Below, piece by piece: positions 6,617 through 14,081 of a DNA stretch of 16,192 nt (within the stretch, counting starts at the first letter, position 1; every line of letters starts with the position of its first letter). Both the position numbers and the translations under genes were made by a program. The DNA is from Pseudomonadales bacterium (GTDB taxonomy: Bacteria; Pseudomonadota; Gammaproteobacteria; Pseudomonadales; DT-91), in contig JABSRR010000145.1 of NCBI GenBank assembly GCA_013215025.1, positions 1-16,192 on the forward strand, in the 5' to 3' direction. Below the pieces are notes generated by a model. The model had not been told where the DNA came from, did not search any database, and saw only the letters and a list, made by a program, of their open reading frames with translations.

Positions 6617-7453
6617 ATGAAAACAATATTGAATGCAGTTCGTCTAGCCACGGCGAGCCTCTTAATGGGTTGTGCTGCGCAAGTTTTTGCTGCTGGTGGG
6701 CCGGGTATCGAACTGTTCGATTTTGAGCCTAACCTAAAAGATAAGGCAGGTTTACAGCAGGGTGCACAATTATATGTGAACTACTGTCTGGGTTGTCACG
6801 CTATGAAGTATAAGCGTTATAATCGAATCGCTAAAGATTTAGAGATTCCTGACGAGTTAGTTACGCAATACCTGATTTTTGATGATAAAAAAATCGGTAG
6901 TCACATGACCAATCCAGTCAGCCCTAAGCTGCAAAAGAAATGGTTTGGCGCTGCACCACCTGACTTAACGTTAGTTGCGCGTGCTCGCGGTGAGCAGTGG
7001 TTATACACGTATTTAAAAACCTTTTATGTTGATGAGTCACGTCCTTATGGCGTCAACAATTTAGTTTTTAAAGATGTGGGTATGCCGAATGTTTTAGTTG
7101 ACTTGCAAGGTGATCAAAGCTGTCAGCCTGCTTATGCGGTTGCTGCTAACGGTGGTCAAAAGCGTGATGATGTAACAAATGAGCCGATGTTAGATGCAGG
7201 CAAGCCTTGTCAGCGCGTCGAGCACGTTGAAGGCACAGGCTCAATGACTGAAGCCGAGTTTGATCAAGCGATAACTGATTTAGTAAGCTTCATGGTGTAT
7301 GCGGCAGAGCCGACTAAGCTACATGATCGTTCTTTCTTAGGTTTTGACCTGAATCAGCGTGAGGTTATTGGTGTTTACGCGATTTTGTTCTTATTAGTAT
7401 TTGGTATTTTTGCGGCATTATTAAACCGCGAATACTGGAAAGATATTCACTAA
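6617..7453 (+). CDS. petC: cytochrome c1 of the bc1 complex
   Basis: This is the membrane-anchored c-type cytochrome that passes electrons from the Rieske protein to soluble cytochromes c. It is 278 residues. An N-terminal signal peptide probably ends at QVFA/AGG (about residue 25). Heme c binds at CLGCH (57-61), and the likely axial methionine is Met210 in GSMTEAEFDQ. A C-terminal membrane anchor spans about 250-270 and ends ALLNREYWKDIH. Between VDLQGDQ and the axial Met there is an insertion of roughly 30 residues bounded by Cys169 and Cys198, which could form a disulfide as described for Rhodobacter cytochrome c1. AAGG lies upstream of the ATG. It is the last gene of petABC, followed by a long hairpin. 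Confidence 0.97.
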   Translation: MKTILNAVRLATASLLMGCAAQVFAAGGPGIELFDFEPNLKDKAGLQQGAQLYVNYCLGCHAMKYKRYNRIAKDLEIPDELVTQYLIFDDKKIGSHMTNPVSPKLQKKWFGAAPPDLTLVARARGEQWLYTYLKTFYVDESRPYGVNNLVFKDVGMPNVLVDLQGDQSCQPAYAVAANGGQKRDDVTNEPMLDAGKPCQRVEHVEGTGSMTEAEFDQAITDLVSFMVYAAEPTKLHDRSFLGFDLNQREVIGVYAILFLLVFGIFAALLNREYWKDIH

Positions 7454-7471
7454 CAAGTTGCATATTCAAGC

Positions 7472-7524
7472 AGGCCTGTGGTGCAGCATTGCTATTGCTT
7501 TCACCACAGGCCTTTGTTTTATTA
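7472..7524 (+). terminator. intrinsic terminator of petABC
   Basis: A perfect 12-bp stem AGGCCTGTGGTG (7472-7483) / CACCACAGGCCT (7502-7513) encloses an 18-nt loop that can itself pair weakly (AGCA with TGCT). It is followed by TTGTTTTATT. It starts 18 bp after the petC stop. Confidence 0.85.
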
Positions 7525-7596
7525 ATTCTATTGCTTTTCAAGCATAAACAAGGATGATTGTGAGTTTAGGGATGAATCATTATAAAGAGGTGTTCA

Positions 7597-8244
7597 ATGG
7601 GTGTTGTTGCTAAGCGTTCTTCAATGACGTTTTATTCAGATAATATGAGTCACTACAGCCATCGTGTGCGGATTGTGTTGGCTGAAAAAGGTGTGACAGT
7701 CGAGATTGTCGATGCTAGTGGAGATAATAAGCCGGAAGATCTTGCGCAGATTAATCCGTACAACAGCCTACCGACGCTGGTCGACCGTGATTTAGTATTA
7801 TATGAATCAAAAATAATGATGGAATACTTAGATGAGCGTTTTCCTCATCCGCCATTACTCCCTGTGTATCCAGTTGCACGTGCGGAAAGCCGTTTATTGG
7901 TGCATCGTATTGAACGCGACTGGTCGATTCTGGTTGATGCTATCGAGGCCGATGAAAGCAAAAAAGCCATTGATGCTGCGCGTAAGGCATTAAAAGAAAG
8001 CTTGGTTGCAGTGGCGCCAATTTTTGCTGAAAAACCATATTTTATGAGCGAAGAGTTCACCATTGTTGATTGCTGCATGGCGCCAATTTTATGGCGTTTA
8101 CCCGTTTTAGGCATCGAAATTCCTAAGAAGAAACAAACGAAACCGTTGTTTGAATATATGGAACGCCTGTTTGAGCGCGAATCATTCAAAGAGAGCCTGT
8201 CTGAACAAGAAAAAGATATGGTGTTGTTGGCACAGCAAGGCTAA
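7597..8244 (+). CDS. sspA: stringent starvation protein A
   Basis: This is a glutathione-S-transferase-fold protein that binds RNA polymerase and modulates transcription in stationary phase and stress in E. coli. It is 215 residues. The N-terminal thioredoxin-like half and helical C-terminal half match E. coli SspA, with the strongly kept blocks [44 protein letters not shown] (surface pocket residues PHPP) and [12 protein letters not shown]. As in E. coli SspA, no catalytic role in glutathione chemistry is expected. The ATG at 7597 is preceded by AAAGAGG and its first residues align with E. coli MAVAANKRS, so the start is secure. In many relatives sspA and sspB are co-transcribed; here a terminator separates them. 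Confidence 0.96.
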   Translation: MGVVAKRSSMTFYSDNMSHYSHRVRIVLAEKGVTVEIVDASGDNKPEDLAQINPYNSLPTLVDRDLVLYESKIMMEYLDERFPHPPLLPVYPVARAESRLLVHRIERDWSILVDAIEADESKKAIDAARKALKESLVAVAPIFAEKPYFMSEEFTIVDCCMAPILWRLPVLGIEIPKKKQTKPLFEYMERLFERESFKESLSEQEKDMVLLAQQG

Positions 8245-8266
8245 ATTTGGCAGGAATTCTCGATTG

Positions 8267-8299
8267 AAAAAGCTTTGTTTAGAACAAAGCTTTTTTTTT
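8267..8299 (+). terminator. intrinsic terminator between sspA and sspB
   Basis: AAAAAGCTTTGTT (8267-8279) pairs with AACAAAGCTTTTT (8283-8295) around a three-base loop, and the T-run continues to 8299. The stem is A/T-rich but long and perfect. It begins 23 bp after the sspA stop and should at least reduce read-through into sspB. Confidence 0.82.
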
Positions 8300-8330
8300 G
8301 ACCGTGTTTTTCTCGCTGCCTGCGTTGGTA

Positions 8331-8339
8331 TGCTAACAT
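8331..8339 (+). promoter_or_regulatory. candidate extended -10 promoter of sspB
   Basis: TGCTAACAT is an extended -10 (TGn followed by TAACAT), 25 bp before the sspB start. No good -35 is visible, which extended -10 promoters tolerate. A closely similar string (ATGCTCTAACATTA) forms the -10 region before rnpB. The terminator just upstream argues that sspB needs its own promoter. Confidence 0.35.
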
Positions 8340-8363
8340 TAGCCTAAATAGAGCGGAATATAT

Positions 8364-8876
8364 ATGTCACCTTCCAGACCGTATTTTGTCGAAGCCATCT
8401 TTAATTGGATTCTAGATAATGAGCTTACCCCTTTCTTAAGCGTGCACGCTGATTTCCCTGGTACTTTAGTGCCGCAGGCTTATGTGGAAGACGGTCAAAT
8501 TACGCTAAATATCTCGCCATCTGCCGTCAATCAGTTTTTTATGGATAAGCAGGCAATAAGCTTTAGCGCGCGCTTTAGCGGAATTGCACAGGAAATTTAT
8601 ATTCCGATGGGCGCAATAGTGGGTTTGTATGCGCGTGAAAATGGGCACGGCATGGCGTTTCCTGATGAACCTTTCTATTTGCAACAGGTTGAAGAGGCGG
8701 AGCAATCTGATTCTGCAGTTGACAGCGCAGATGCTCGATCTGACTCAAGTCTAGCCCCAGTTAGCCAAGTTGATAACGAGCATTCTGTTGATCATGCGAG
8801 TGACGAAAGCACTGATGCCGCGGGCAACAAAAAAGGCTCGGCCAAGAGCCGATCGCATCTTACGGTCATCAAGTAA
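8364..8876 (+). CDS. sspB: SspB, ClpXP specificity-enhancing factor
   Basis: This is the adaptor that delivers SsrA-tagged stalled proteins to the ClpXP protease. It is 170 residues. The N-terminal substrate-binding domain (about 1-112) keeps the E. coli pattern RPYFVEAIFNWILDNELTP, DGQITLNISPSAV, ARFSGI and GLYARENG. A long acidic, serine-rich flexible linker (about 113-155) follows. The last eight residues, RSHLTVIK, correspond to the ClpX-binding XB tail (E. coli RPALRVVK). All parts needed for tethering are therefore present. A GAGCGGA ribosome site lies before the ATG. The 3' end of the gene overlaps, on the opposite strand, the terminator of the convergent lpoA operon (8829-8850). Confidence 0.95.
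   Translation: MSPSRPYFVEAIFNWILDNELTPFLSVHADFPGTLVPQAYVEDGQITLNISPSAVNQFFMDKQAISFSARFSGIAQEIYIPMGAIVGLYARENGHGMAFPDEPFYLQQVEEAEQSDSAVDSADARSDSSLAPVSQVDNEHSVDHASDESTDAAGNKKGSAKSRSHLTVIK
8829..8850 (-). terminator. intrinsic terminator of the lpoA-yraN-SIS-dolP operon, inside sspB
   Basis: On the minus strand GGCTC (8850-8846), a six-base loop and GAGCC (8839-8835) are followed immediately by six T (8834-8829). It lies about 156 bp beyond the stop of the BON-domain gene. It is placed within codons for the linker and tail of convergent sspB, so the two mRNAs would overlap there. Confidence 0.6.
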
Positions 8877-9005
8877 TGTAATTATTCCTTAACGGCAATG
8901 CCAATTCGGCTGTTATTGGTTAGGTCTGGCCTGGCTTTGCCTGATCTAGCTTGGCCTTAGCATCAAGCGTGTCATTGTCGAAAGCCTCAGCGATTATTAG
9001 CTGAG

Positions 9006-9590
9006 CTAATCGGTTTGGTTATCAATATATTCAAATACTTTTACGATCTTAGTCAGGCCTGACACATTCTGCAAAGCTGTGACAGCGCGCGCCGCTTCTT
9101 CTTGAGTGACTAGCCCCATTAAGTAGGCACTGCCGTTTTCAACCACACACTCGATTCGGCTAGCATCTACGCCATCGGTAAATATCAGGGTGCGACTTAT
9201 TTTAGTGGCAAGATAGCTATCATTAAGCTGGGCTAAGAAACTGAGCACGCCGATAACTTCCAGTTCATTATGAACCCGCTTCACGTGACGAATTTTACTC
9301 GCTTGACGTGATATCTGGTTTTTTTCAGCCTCAGTTGACACTTGACCGGTAATCAGCAGCACACGGTTAAAGGCTTTCGCATGAATCTGGTTGTTTTCGC
9401 TGTTCGCACTCAGCTTGTCAAAGCTGGCTAAAGCTTTAGCTTCGATAGTATTATCTTCAACTTGTGTGCCTAAGGTTCGCTTACCATAGTCTTCTTGAAT
9501 ATCACCAGCTGAGTTTGCTGCTATTAAGCTACAGCCAGATAAGCTTATATAAAGCCATATGAGGCCTACAGTGAGTAATGATTTATTCAT
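9006..9590 (-). CDS. DolP/YraP-like outer-membrane lipoprotein with two BON domains
   Basis: This is a 194-residue lipoprotein precursor. A short signal peptide ends in the lipobox LSGC, with the lipidated Cys at 20. The linker contains RTLGTQVEDNTIE, a typical lead-in to BON domains. BON domain 1 spans about 46-113 (VLLITGQVSTEAEKNQI...VKRVHNELEV) and BON domain 2 about 124-190 (SRIECVVENGSAYLMGLVTQEEA...VVKVFEY-like end). DolP (YraP) in E. coli is an outer-membrane lipoprotein that supports membrane integrity and BAM-dependent assembly, recognising anionic lipids. I infer the same envelope role. The ATG at 9590 overlaps the end of the SIS gene by 8 bp, and GGTG lies about nine bases upstream. 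It is the last gene of the minus-strand operon. Confidence 0.9.
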   Translation of the reverse strand: MNKSLLTVGLIWLYISLSGCSLIAANSAGDIQEDYGKRTLGTQVEDNTIEAKALASFDKLSANSENNQIHAKAFNRVLLITGQVSTEAEKNQISRQASKIRHVKRVHNELEVIGVLSFLAQLNDSYLATKISRTLIFTDGVDASRIECVVENGSAYLMGLVTQEEAARAVTALQNVSGLTKIVKVFEYIDNQTD

Positions 9591-10149
9591 GAATGTTTGC
9601 ACCAAAAAGGCTGATTTCGGCTAACTCAACTAACAAGTGCGTCAAGCTTATTTGTAATTGCAATAAGTTGTTTGCGGTCATGCTGGGAATGATAATTTGA
9701 CTACTGGATTGATCAAGTAACTTGGTAATGCTGCCATTTGGTCCTATGTATAGGCAGCTTATCATATTGTTTTGGCTTAGCTCAGCAAGAGCAAGCAGAG
9801 GCTTTTCTTCACCGCTGGATGAGAATATTACCAACATGTCTTCATGTTTGAGCATATGAGCTAAAGCCTGCGCATAGCTATCGATAGTTTGTGCATGGCC
9901 AAACTGATTGCTGTTTAAAAATACACTGGGAAGACTGGGGCGCTGTTGAGAGTGTAAGTTGAGCAGTAAGCGATTTAACTCAAAGCCTGCTGCAAAAGCC
10001 TGGTCGCTACTCACCCCAAATACGCAGCCCTGTCCTAGCTTACTGGCTAACAAAGTTGCTGCCTCAGCGATCATTGGAGTTAACGATTCAGTGTTTATCG
10101 CAGCGGTATCTATCTGGCGATTAAAATGATTTACGATATATTCAAACAC
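9583..10149 (-). CDS. divergent SIS-domain protein (DiaA/GmhA family position)
   Basis: This is a 188-residue single SIS-domain protein in the position held by diaA (E. coli) or the PA4425-type phosphoheptose-isomerase homologue (Pseudomonas). The N-terminus (MFEYIVNHFNRQIDTA) and the RPSLPSVFLNS segment (70-80) resemble DiaA. The phosphosugar-loop region is altered: GVSSDQA (45-51) stands where DiaA/GmhA have GNGTSA/GNGGSH, and SSSGEEKPL (110-118) stands for STRGNSRDI. The Glu needed for GmhA isomerase activity appears replaced, while a His matching GmhA His180 may remain (His171). DiaA binds DnaA and promotes initiation; whether this protein does either job is unclear. The start is GTG at 10149, chosen by alignment, with only a weak ribosome site. 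The stop overlaps the next gene. Confidence 0.75.
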   Translation of the reverse strand: MFEYIVNHFNRQIDTAAINTESLTPMIAEAATLLASKLGQGCVFGVSSDQAFAAGFELNRLLLNLHSQQRPSLPSVFLNSNQFGHAQTIDSYAQALAHMLKHEDMLVIFSSSGEEKPLLALAELSQNNMISCLYIGPNGSITKLLDQSSSQIIIPSMTANNLLQLQISLTHLLVELAEISLFGANIHE

Positions 10150-10194
10150 GATAATGTCTTTAGTTTACTGATGAGATAGATAGAGTCAGGCAGA

Positions 10195-10614
10195 TTAAAA
10201 ACCGTTTTTAATCCACTGTAATCCATAGTTTTGTTGCTTGGCCTGAATAATGAACAGCTGGTTGATTTTCTCCCTGGCAAAAGATGTAAGTGGTTGAATG
10301 CCAATAATATCAAATCTGGCCGCTTGATCAGAGCATTGATTGGACTGCATCCAATAATTTGCGGTTTTGTAGAGCTTTGCTTGTTTTTTTGCATCAACAC
10401 TGGCAATTGCGCTGCCTTTCTTGCTGTTACTGCGATATCGTACCTCGACGAACACTATTTGATTATCCTCTTGCATGATCAGGTCAATTTCGCCAAATCG
10501 ACTATGAGCGTTTCTTGCTCGTAATTGCAAGCCTTGTGCCAGCAGAAAATCTAAAGCCTGTTGTTCAAAAAAAATACCTATCGATTGTCTGCGATGAAGA
10601 AACGATAACGGCAT
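10195..10614 (-). CDS. yraN: YraN family (UPF0102) nuclease-fold protein
   Basis: This is a 139-residue protein of the YraN/UPF0102 family, which has a restriction-endonuclease-like fold; its cellular role is not settled. The motif core is intact: Glu17 region (IGIFFEQQALDFL), RFGEIDLIMQ (39-48, with Asp44) and FVEVRYR (55-61), as in E. coli YraN, followed by KKQAKLYKTANYW and RFDIIGI. The ATG at 10614 begins two bases after the lpoA stop codon, so translation is probably coupled. The open frame continues upstream inside lpoA, but those residues do not fit the family. I see no good Shine-Dalgarno sequence. This is the same neighbour order as yraM(lpoA)-yraN-diaA-yraP in E. coli. Confidence 0.92.
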   Translation of the reverse strand: MPLSFLHRRQSIGIFFEQQALDFLLAQGLQLRARNAHSRFGEIDLIMQEDNQIVFVEVRYRSNSKKGSAIASVDAKKQAKLYKTANYWMQSNQCSDQAARFDIIGIQPLTSFAREKINQLFIIQAKQQNYGLQWIKNGF

Positions 10615-10615
10615 A

Positions 10616-12505
10616 TTAAGGTGGCGTGATGAATTTTTTTTCAAATGTCCTGCCAAGATCGGAGTTCAGCGCTTGCACAAACCCTGATCGGAAATAGGCA
10701 TATTCCATATCCCGTTCAATATGCATATCCTTCAGATGCAGTACTCCGGTATAGCCTTGAATTTGACCATTTTTTTGTTCAGACAAAATGACATAACGCT
10801 CAGCAATGCTTAAGGCATCCTGGCCAAAACCAAACATTCTCAGCAGTGGTGACTGTTGATAATTTTCAGGTATAGCTTGATTGTCGCCAATGGCTATTGG
10901 CATATCAGTAAAAATAATACCGCGTAAGTCATTATCAATGGTTTTATCAGGATAGCCTCGATATATGCTTGAAGTTGCATACATGCCCACATTGCTAGCA
11001 TAGTAAAAAGCAAGAAGTGGGCGAATAGATGCGCTGGCAGAGGGCTTGCTTAACATTAAAATGCCATCAATGTCTTGCCGCCTGCGCGCTTCAGTCTCTA
11101 TATCACTGCCTAATAACCATTTAACTTTTTGGATACGCTTATTGCTTTGGTCAATATTGAGAGCCTGTTTAACCGTGTCTGCCTGATCAGTCTGGTTTTC
11201 AAAAAAATAGCTACCTAACACCTGCATTTGTTGTTGTGCGCCGAGCTGACGAAAATAGGCAGTATTTTGCTCGCTCCAGCTTGCTTGCTCTGCAAGCGTG
11301 ATCACGCGTTTGACATGGTGTTTCTTCATTAACTTAACGATAGCGCGTATATCATCTTGTTTTGATAGGCTGAATTCGATCAAACCTAATGGTGGAATGC
11401 CTGCCGTGTCGGTTTTATTCAGTGCCAGTGTCGGCACGGGTAATTTGTCAAACTGGTACAGTGCGTTAACCTGTTCTTTTAATAGTGGGCCGATAATCCA
11501 GTCTGCACCTTGATCGACAACACTTTGGTAAATAGATAAAAAATTATCGTTAGGATTGGCAGAGTAGAAGCTGATGGAAGGCTTGTATGGGTTGCCATAA
11601 AAGTTAGCCATAATGCCGTCTCGAATTGCCTGTCCAACTGCGGCATATTTTCCATCGAGCGGAAGAATTACTGCGATTTGTTTTGGTCGTTGATTAGCAG
11701 CTTGACGGATGAGTGCTATGTCTGACGGTGGGTATACCCTTGCTGCATGGTTAGGGTAGCGAGATTGCCAGCTATCAATTTGCTGAATTTGTCGGTCTAA
11801 ACCTGCCAAACTATGCATGCTGTATAAATTGAGTCGAATCCAGGCAGCAGTCTCGGGGTCAAGAGTTGGTTGCAGTAAGGCTTGTTCTAAAGTTATTTTT
11901 TCTGCTTGATTGAGGGCCTGCCAAATCTCTGCATGATTTTTAAGATAGTCTGAATTATCGCTGCTGTTTAACATTGCAACATCTAGCGCGGCATTTCCTT
12001 GCCAGGCTTTAGCAGCTTTGACACGAGATTCTGCCGCTGCTAGCCATTGTAATTCTTGGGAGTAAAGGGAGGACTGTAGTTGCCAAAACTGAAATTGTTG
12101 TTGCGCTGGCAAGTAGCGCAAGTTTTGATGCAGCGAGCGGCGCTGACTTAAGGCAATCGCAACCGTAAGATCGAGAGCGTTTTGCTGAGCAGCGGCAAGC
12201 TGTTGACTGGCTGCTTGTTCTAAAATAACTTCAGTCCAAGCCATATACGCTAGGTCGGCTGCTTGCGTGTTTCCGCTGTCTTGCCCACTGCGTAGTTTTA
12301 ATAGTTGCTGTTGTGCTAATACATAATTGCCATTGCTTGCATTGGCCCAGGCTTGTTGGGCTTGGCTGCTGGTTTGCTCTGGATTTACCACGCTAGCTGT
12401 ATTGCTGCTGGCTTTCTCAGAGGTGCTGGAGCATCCATAGAGATAACATGATAAGATGATGCAAAACCACTGCACGAGGTAACGTGTAGTTGAACTCTTA
12501 TTCAT
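10616..12505 (-). CDS. lpoA: LpoA, outer-membrane lipoprotein activator of PBP1a
   Basis: LpoA is anchored in the outer membrane and reaches through the peptidoglycan to activate the synthase PBP1a (MrcA). The protein is 629 residues from the ATG at 12505. A signal peptide ends at a lipobox-like LYGC, with Cys25 the likely lipidation site. The N-terminal part (about 45-265) is helical and rich in Q, A and L, fitting the TPR-like domain. From about residue 275 (KQIAVILPLDGKYAAVGQAIRDG) the C-terminal domain has the periplasmic-binding-protein fold of the YraM/LppC family. It includes DWIIGPLLKEQV, PTLALNKTD and LRMFGFGQDA. The open frame extends to 12571, but that part runs antisense through the rsmI start. 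It is the first gene of the minus operon, divergent from rsmI by 25 bp. Confidence 0.94.
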   Translation of the reverse strand: MNKSSTTRYLVQWFCIILSCYLYGCSSTSEKASSNTASVVNPEQTSSQAQQAWANASNGNYVLAQQQLLKLRSGQDSGNTQAADLAYMAWTEVILEQAASQQLAAAQQNALDLTVAIALSQRRSLHQNLRYLPAQQQFQFWQLQSSLYSQELQWLAAAESRVKAAKAWQGNAALDVAMLNSSDNSDYLKNHAEIWQALNQAEKITLEQALLQPTLDPETAAWIRLNLYSMHSLAGLDRQIQQIDSWQSRYPNHAARVYPPSDIALIRQAANQRPKQIAVILPLDGKYAAVGQAIRDGIMANFYGNPYKPSISFYSANPNDNFLSIYQSVVDQGADWIIGPLLKEQVNALYQFDKLPVPTLALNKTDTAGIPPLGLIEFSLSKQDDIRAIVKLMKKHHVKRVITLAEQASWSEQNTAYFRQLGAQQQMQVLGSYFFENQTDQADTVKQALNIDQSNKRIQKVKWLLGSDIETEARRRQDIDGILMLSKPSASASIRPLLAFYYASNVGMYATSSIYRGYPDKTIDNDLRGIIFTDMPIAIGDNQAIPENYQQSPLLRMFGFGQDALSIAERYVILSEQKNGQIQGYTGVLHLKDMHIERDMEYAYFRSGFVQALNSDLGRTFEKKFITPP

Positions 12506-12510
12506 ATGAT
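12505..12510 (+). promoter_or_regulatory. candidate -10 element for rsmI in the 25-bp divergent gap
   Basis: TATGAT at 12505-12510 resembles a -10 box and would start transcription near 12517, 14 nt before the rsmI ATG. No good -35 sits at the right distance; TTGAAC at 12490-12495 is too close. The element touches the lpoA start codon. Confidence 0.25.
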
Positions 12511-12530
12511 TAAATTTGCTGAAAGTCATC

Positions 12531-13367
12531 ATGTCGTCAACACTATATATTGTTGCTACGCCGATTGGCAACCTAGCCGATATTTCCCTGCGCGCGATCG
12601 AGATTTTAAAATCTGTTGATTGTATCGCAGCTGAAGATACCCGTCATAGCAAAAAATTACTTTCCCATCATGGCGTGCAAACACGCCTGATAAGCTATCA
12701 TGAATTTGGCGGTGATCAGCAGCTAGAACAGTTGATGCAGATGTTGCAGCAGGGTAGTGACATTGCGCTAATCTCAGACGCGGGTACGCCATTAATTTCT
12801 GATCCGGGCTACCGTTTAGTGACTGCGGCGCACGAGGCAAATATGACAGTCAGGCCGATTCCAGGTGCCAGTGCTTTAACAGCTGCATTATCGGTTTGCG
12901 GTATTGCCACAGATCAATTCACCTTTGCCGGATTTTTACCGGCTAAATCAAATGCACGTCGTGAAAAGTTGTCGCAGTATATTGAAGCTTCACCGACGGC
13001 AGTATTTTATGAGGCGCCGCATCGCTTGCTCGCTTGTCTGCAGGATATGCTCGCTTTATACGGCCCTTTGCGGCAGGTCTGTCTGCTGCGCGAGCTAACG
13101 AAAACATTTGAAACCGTGGCCTTGCTTCCGCTGGCTGATTTGATTGCATGGGTTGAGGCAGACAGTCATCAGCAGCGCGGTGAAATTGTATTGGTGCTAT
13201 CGCCCGTTAAAGCTCAAGCGCATCAGCTTGATAGCGCATTGATCAATCTCGCTCAAGAGCTTAGCACGCATATGCCAGCAAAAGTTGCTTGTAAGGCTAT
13301 CGCTTCGCACTTAAAGGTGTCGAAAAAAACGCTCTATGATCAGTTGTTAAGCTTGAAATCTGACTAG
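12531..13367 (+). CDS. rsmI: 16S rRNA 2'-O-ribose methyltransferase (C1402)
   Basis: RsmI (YraL) is a SAM-dependent tetrapyrrole-methylase-fold enzyme that methylates the ribose of C1402 in the ribosomal P site. It is 278 residues, the normal length. The family pattern is clear: LYIVATPIGNLADIS (5-19), IAAEDTRHSKKLL (32-44), LISDAGTPLISDPGYRLV, PGASALTAALSVCG and FYEAPHRL. The C-terminal helical part ends KTLYDQLLSLKSD. The ATG at 12531 has GAAAG upstream and gives the family N-terminus; a TTG at 12516 in the same frame is less likely. It is divergent from lpoA, as in E. coli and Pseudomonas. Its final codons form the -35 box of the rnpB promoter. Confidence 0.95.
   Translation: MSSTLYIVATPIGNLADISLRAIEILKSVDCIAAEDTRHSKKLLSHHGVQTRLISYHEFGGDQQLEQLMQMLQQGSDIALISDAGTPLISDPGYRLVTAAHEANMTVRPIPGASALTAALSVCGIATDQFTFAGFLPAKSNARREKLSQYIEASPTAVFYEAPHRLLACLQDMLALYGPLRQVCLLRELTKTFETVALLPLADLIAWVEADSHQQRGEIVLVLSPVKAQAHQLDSALINLAQELSTHMPAKVACKAIASHLKVSKKTLYDQLLSLKSD
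12542..12571 (-). promoter_or_regulatory. candidate promoter of the lpoA operon, inside the start of rsmI
   Basis: On the minus strand TTGCCA (12571-12566), an 18-nt spacer and TATAGT (12547-12542) form a plausible sigma-70 promoter. Start would be near 12535, about 30 nt before the lpoA ATG. It lies within the first codons of rsmI (IVATPIGN), so sequence there serves two purposes. Confidence 0.4.
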
Positions 13368-13380
13368 TATGCTCTAACAT
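13353..13380 (+). promoter_or_regulatory. candidate promoter of rnpB
   Basis: TTGAAA (13353-13358), a 16-nt spacer and TAACAT (13375-13380) would start transcription at about 13387, matching the expected 5' end of the RNA. The -35 box encodes Leu-Lys near the end of RsmI, and the rsmI stop (TAG, 13365-13367) lies in the spacer. Confidence 0.5.
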
Positions 13381-13385
13381 TATGC

Positions 13386-13739
<354 letters not shown>

Positions 13740-13742
13740 CAT

Positions 13743-13795
13743 GGCCCATGATGACGGATGTTGTCATGGGCCTCCATTTCCTTTATTACTTTTCG
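13743..13795 (+). terminator. intrinsic terminator of rnpB
   Basis: GGCCCATGA (13743-13751) pairs perfectly with TCATGGGCC (13764-13772), and a pyrimidine-rich tract with several T runs follows. It begins just after the P1 helix of rnpB. Confidence 0.75.
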
Positions 13796-14081
13796 CTTGC
13801 TGCTTTTCTATTACTGATTTTCTATTACTGATTTTCCGGTCTCTGATTCTCCAGTCTCTGATCTCTCTTGTTGTTTATTGCTTTATTAGGTCTATGTCTT
13901 TTTTAAGTCCATTCCTGGTTCAGGCTTTTCTTGTATGGCGCTGCTTTTATTATGTTTACGTTTGTGCTTTGTTGTTGCTGATTGAGCTGAACGTTTTATC
14001 TTTATTCCTGACCTCGCCAGCCATAAAGTAAACGTAATGGTCGACTCTCGCGTAAAATGACTATTTAACGGAAATCAAATC
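13796..14081. other. gene-free, T-rich stretch between rnpB and the SDR gene
   Basis: Together with the preceding terminator this gives about 340 bp without a supported gene. The plus strand is rich in T and C, and the left part carries a degenerate tandem repeat (13804-13861). One frame stays open across it (13696-14031), but that frame begins inside rnpB, has no ribosome site and encodes mainly Leu, Phe and Ser from the pyrimidine bias, so I do not call it. A possible -10 (TAAAAT, 14053-14058) precedes the SDR gene, without a convincing -35. Confidence 0.6.
13804..13861. repeat. degenerate 14-15 bp tandem repeat, four units
   Basis: The units are TTTTCTATTACTGA (13804-13817), an identical second copy (13818-13831), TTTTCCGGTCTCTGA (13832-13846) and TTCTCCAGTCTCTGA (13847-13861). 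The last two form a diverged pair, so the array looks like two duplicated pairs. Each unit ends in CTGA. The plus strand is almost wholly pyrimidine apart from the A and G positions. Confidence 0.85.

Noticed and set aside
6617..6700. Lipobox-like LMGC in the cytochrome c1 signal peptide
   Set aside because: Cytochrome c1 is not a lipoprotein, the residue before Gly is unusual for a lipobox, and a normal signal-peptidase site (VFA/AGG) follows.
7558..7586. TTGTGA-17-TATAAA, an excellent-looking promoter directly before sspA
   Set aside because: Transcription would begin near 7593, four bases before the ATG, which would remove the good GAGG ribosome site. The sspA start is fixed by alignment, so the match is probably chance, unless a leaderless message is made.
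10231..10524. Plus-strand open frame of 97 codons
   Set aside because: It is antisense to yraN, which has clear family motifs.
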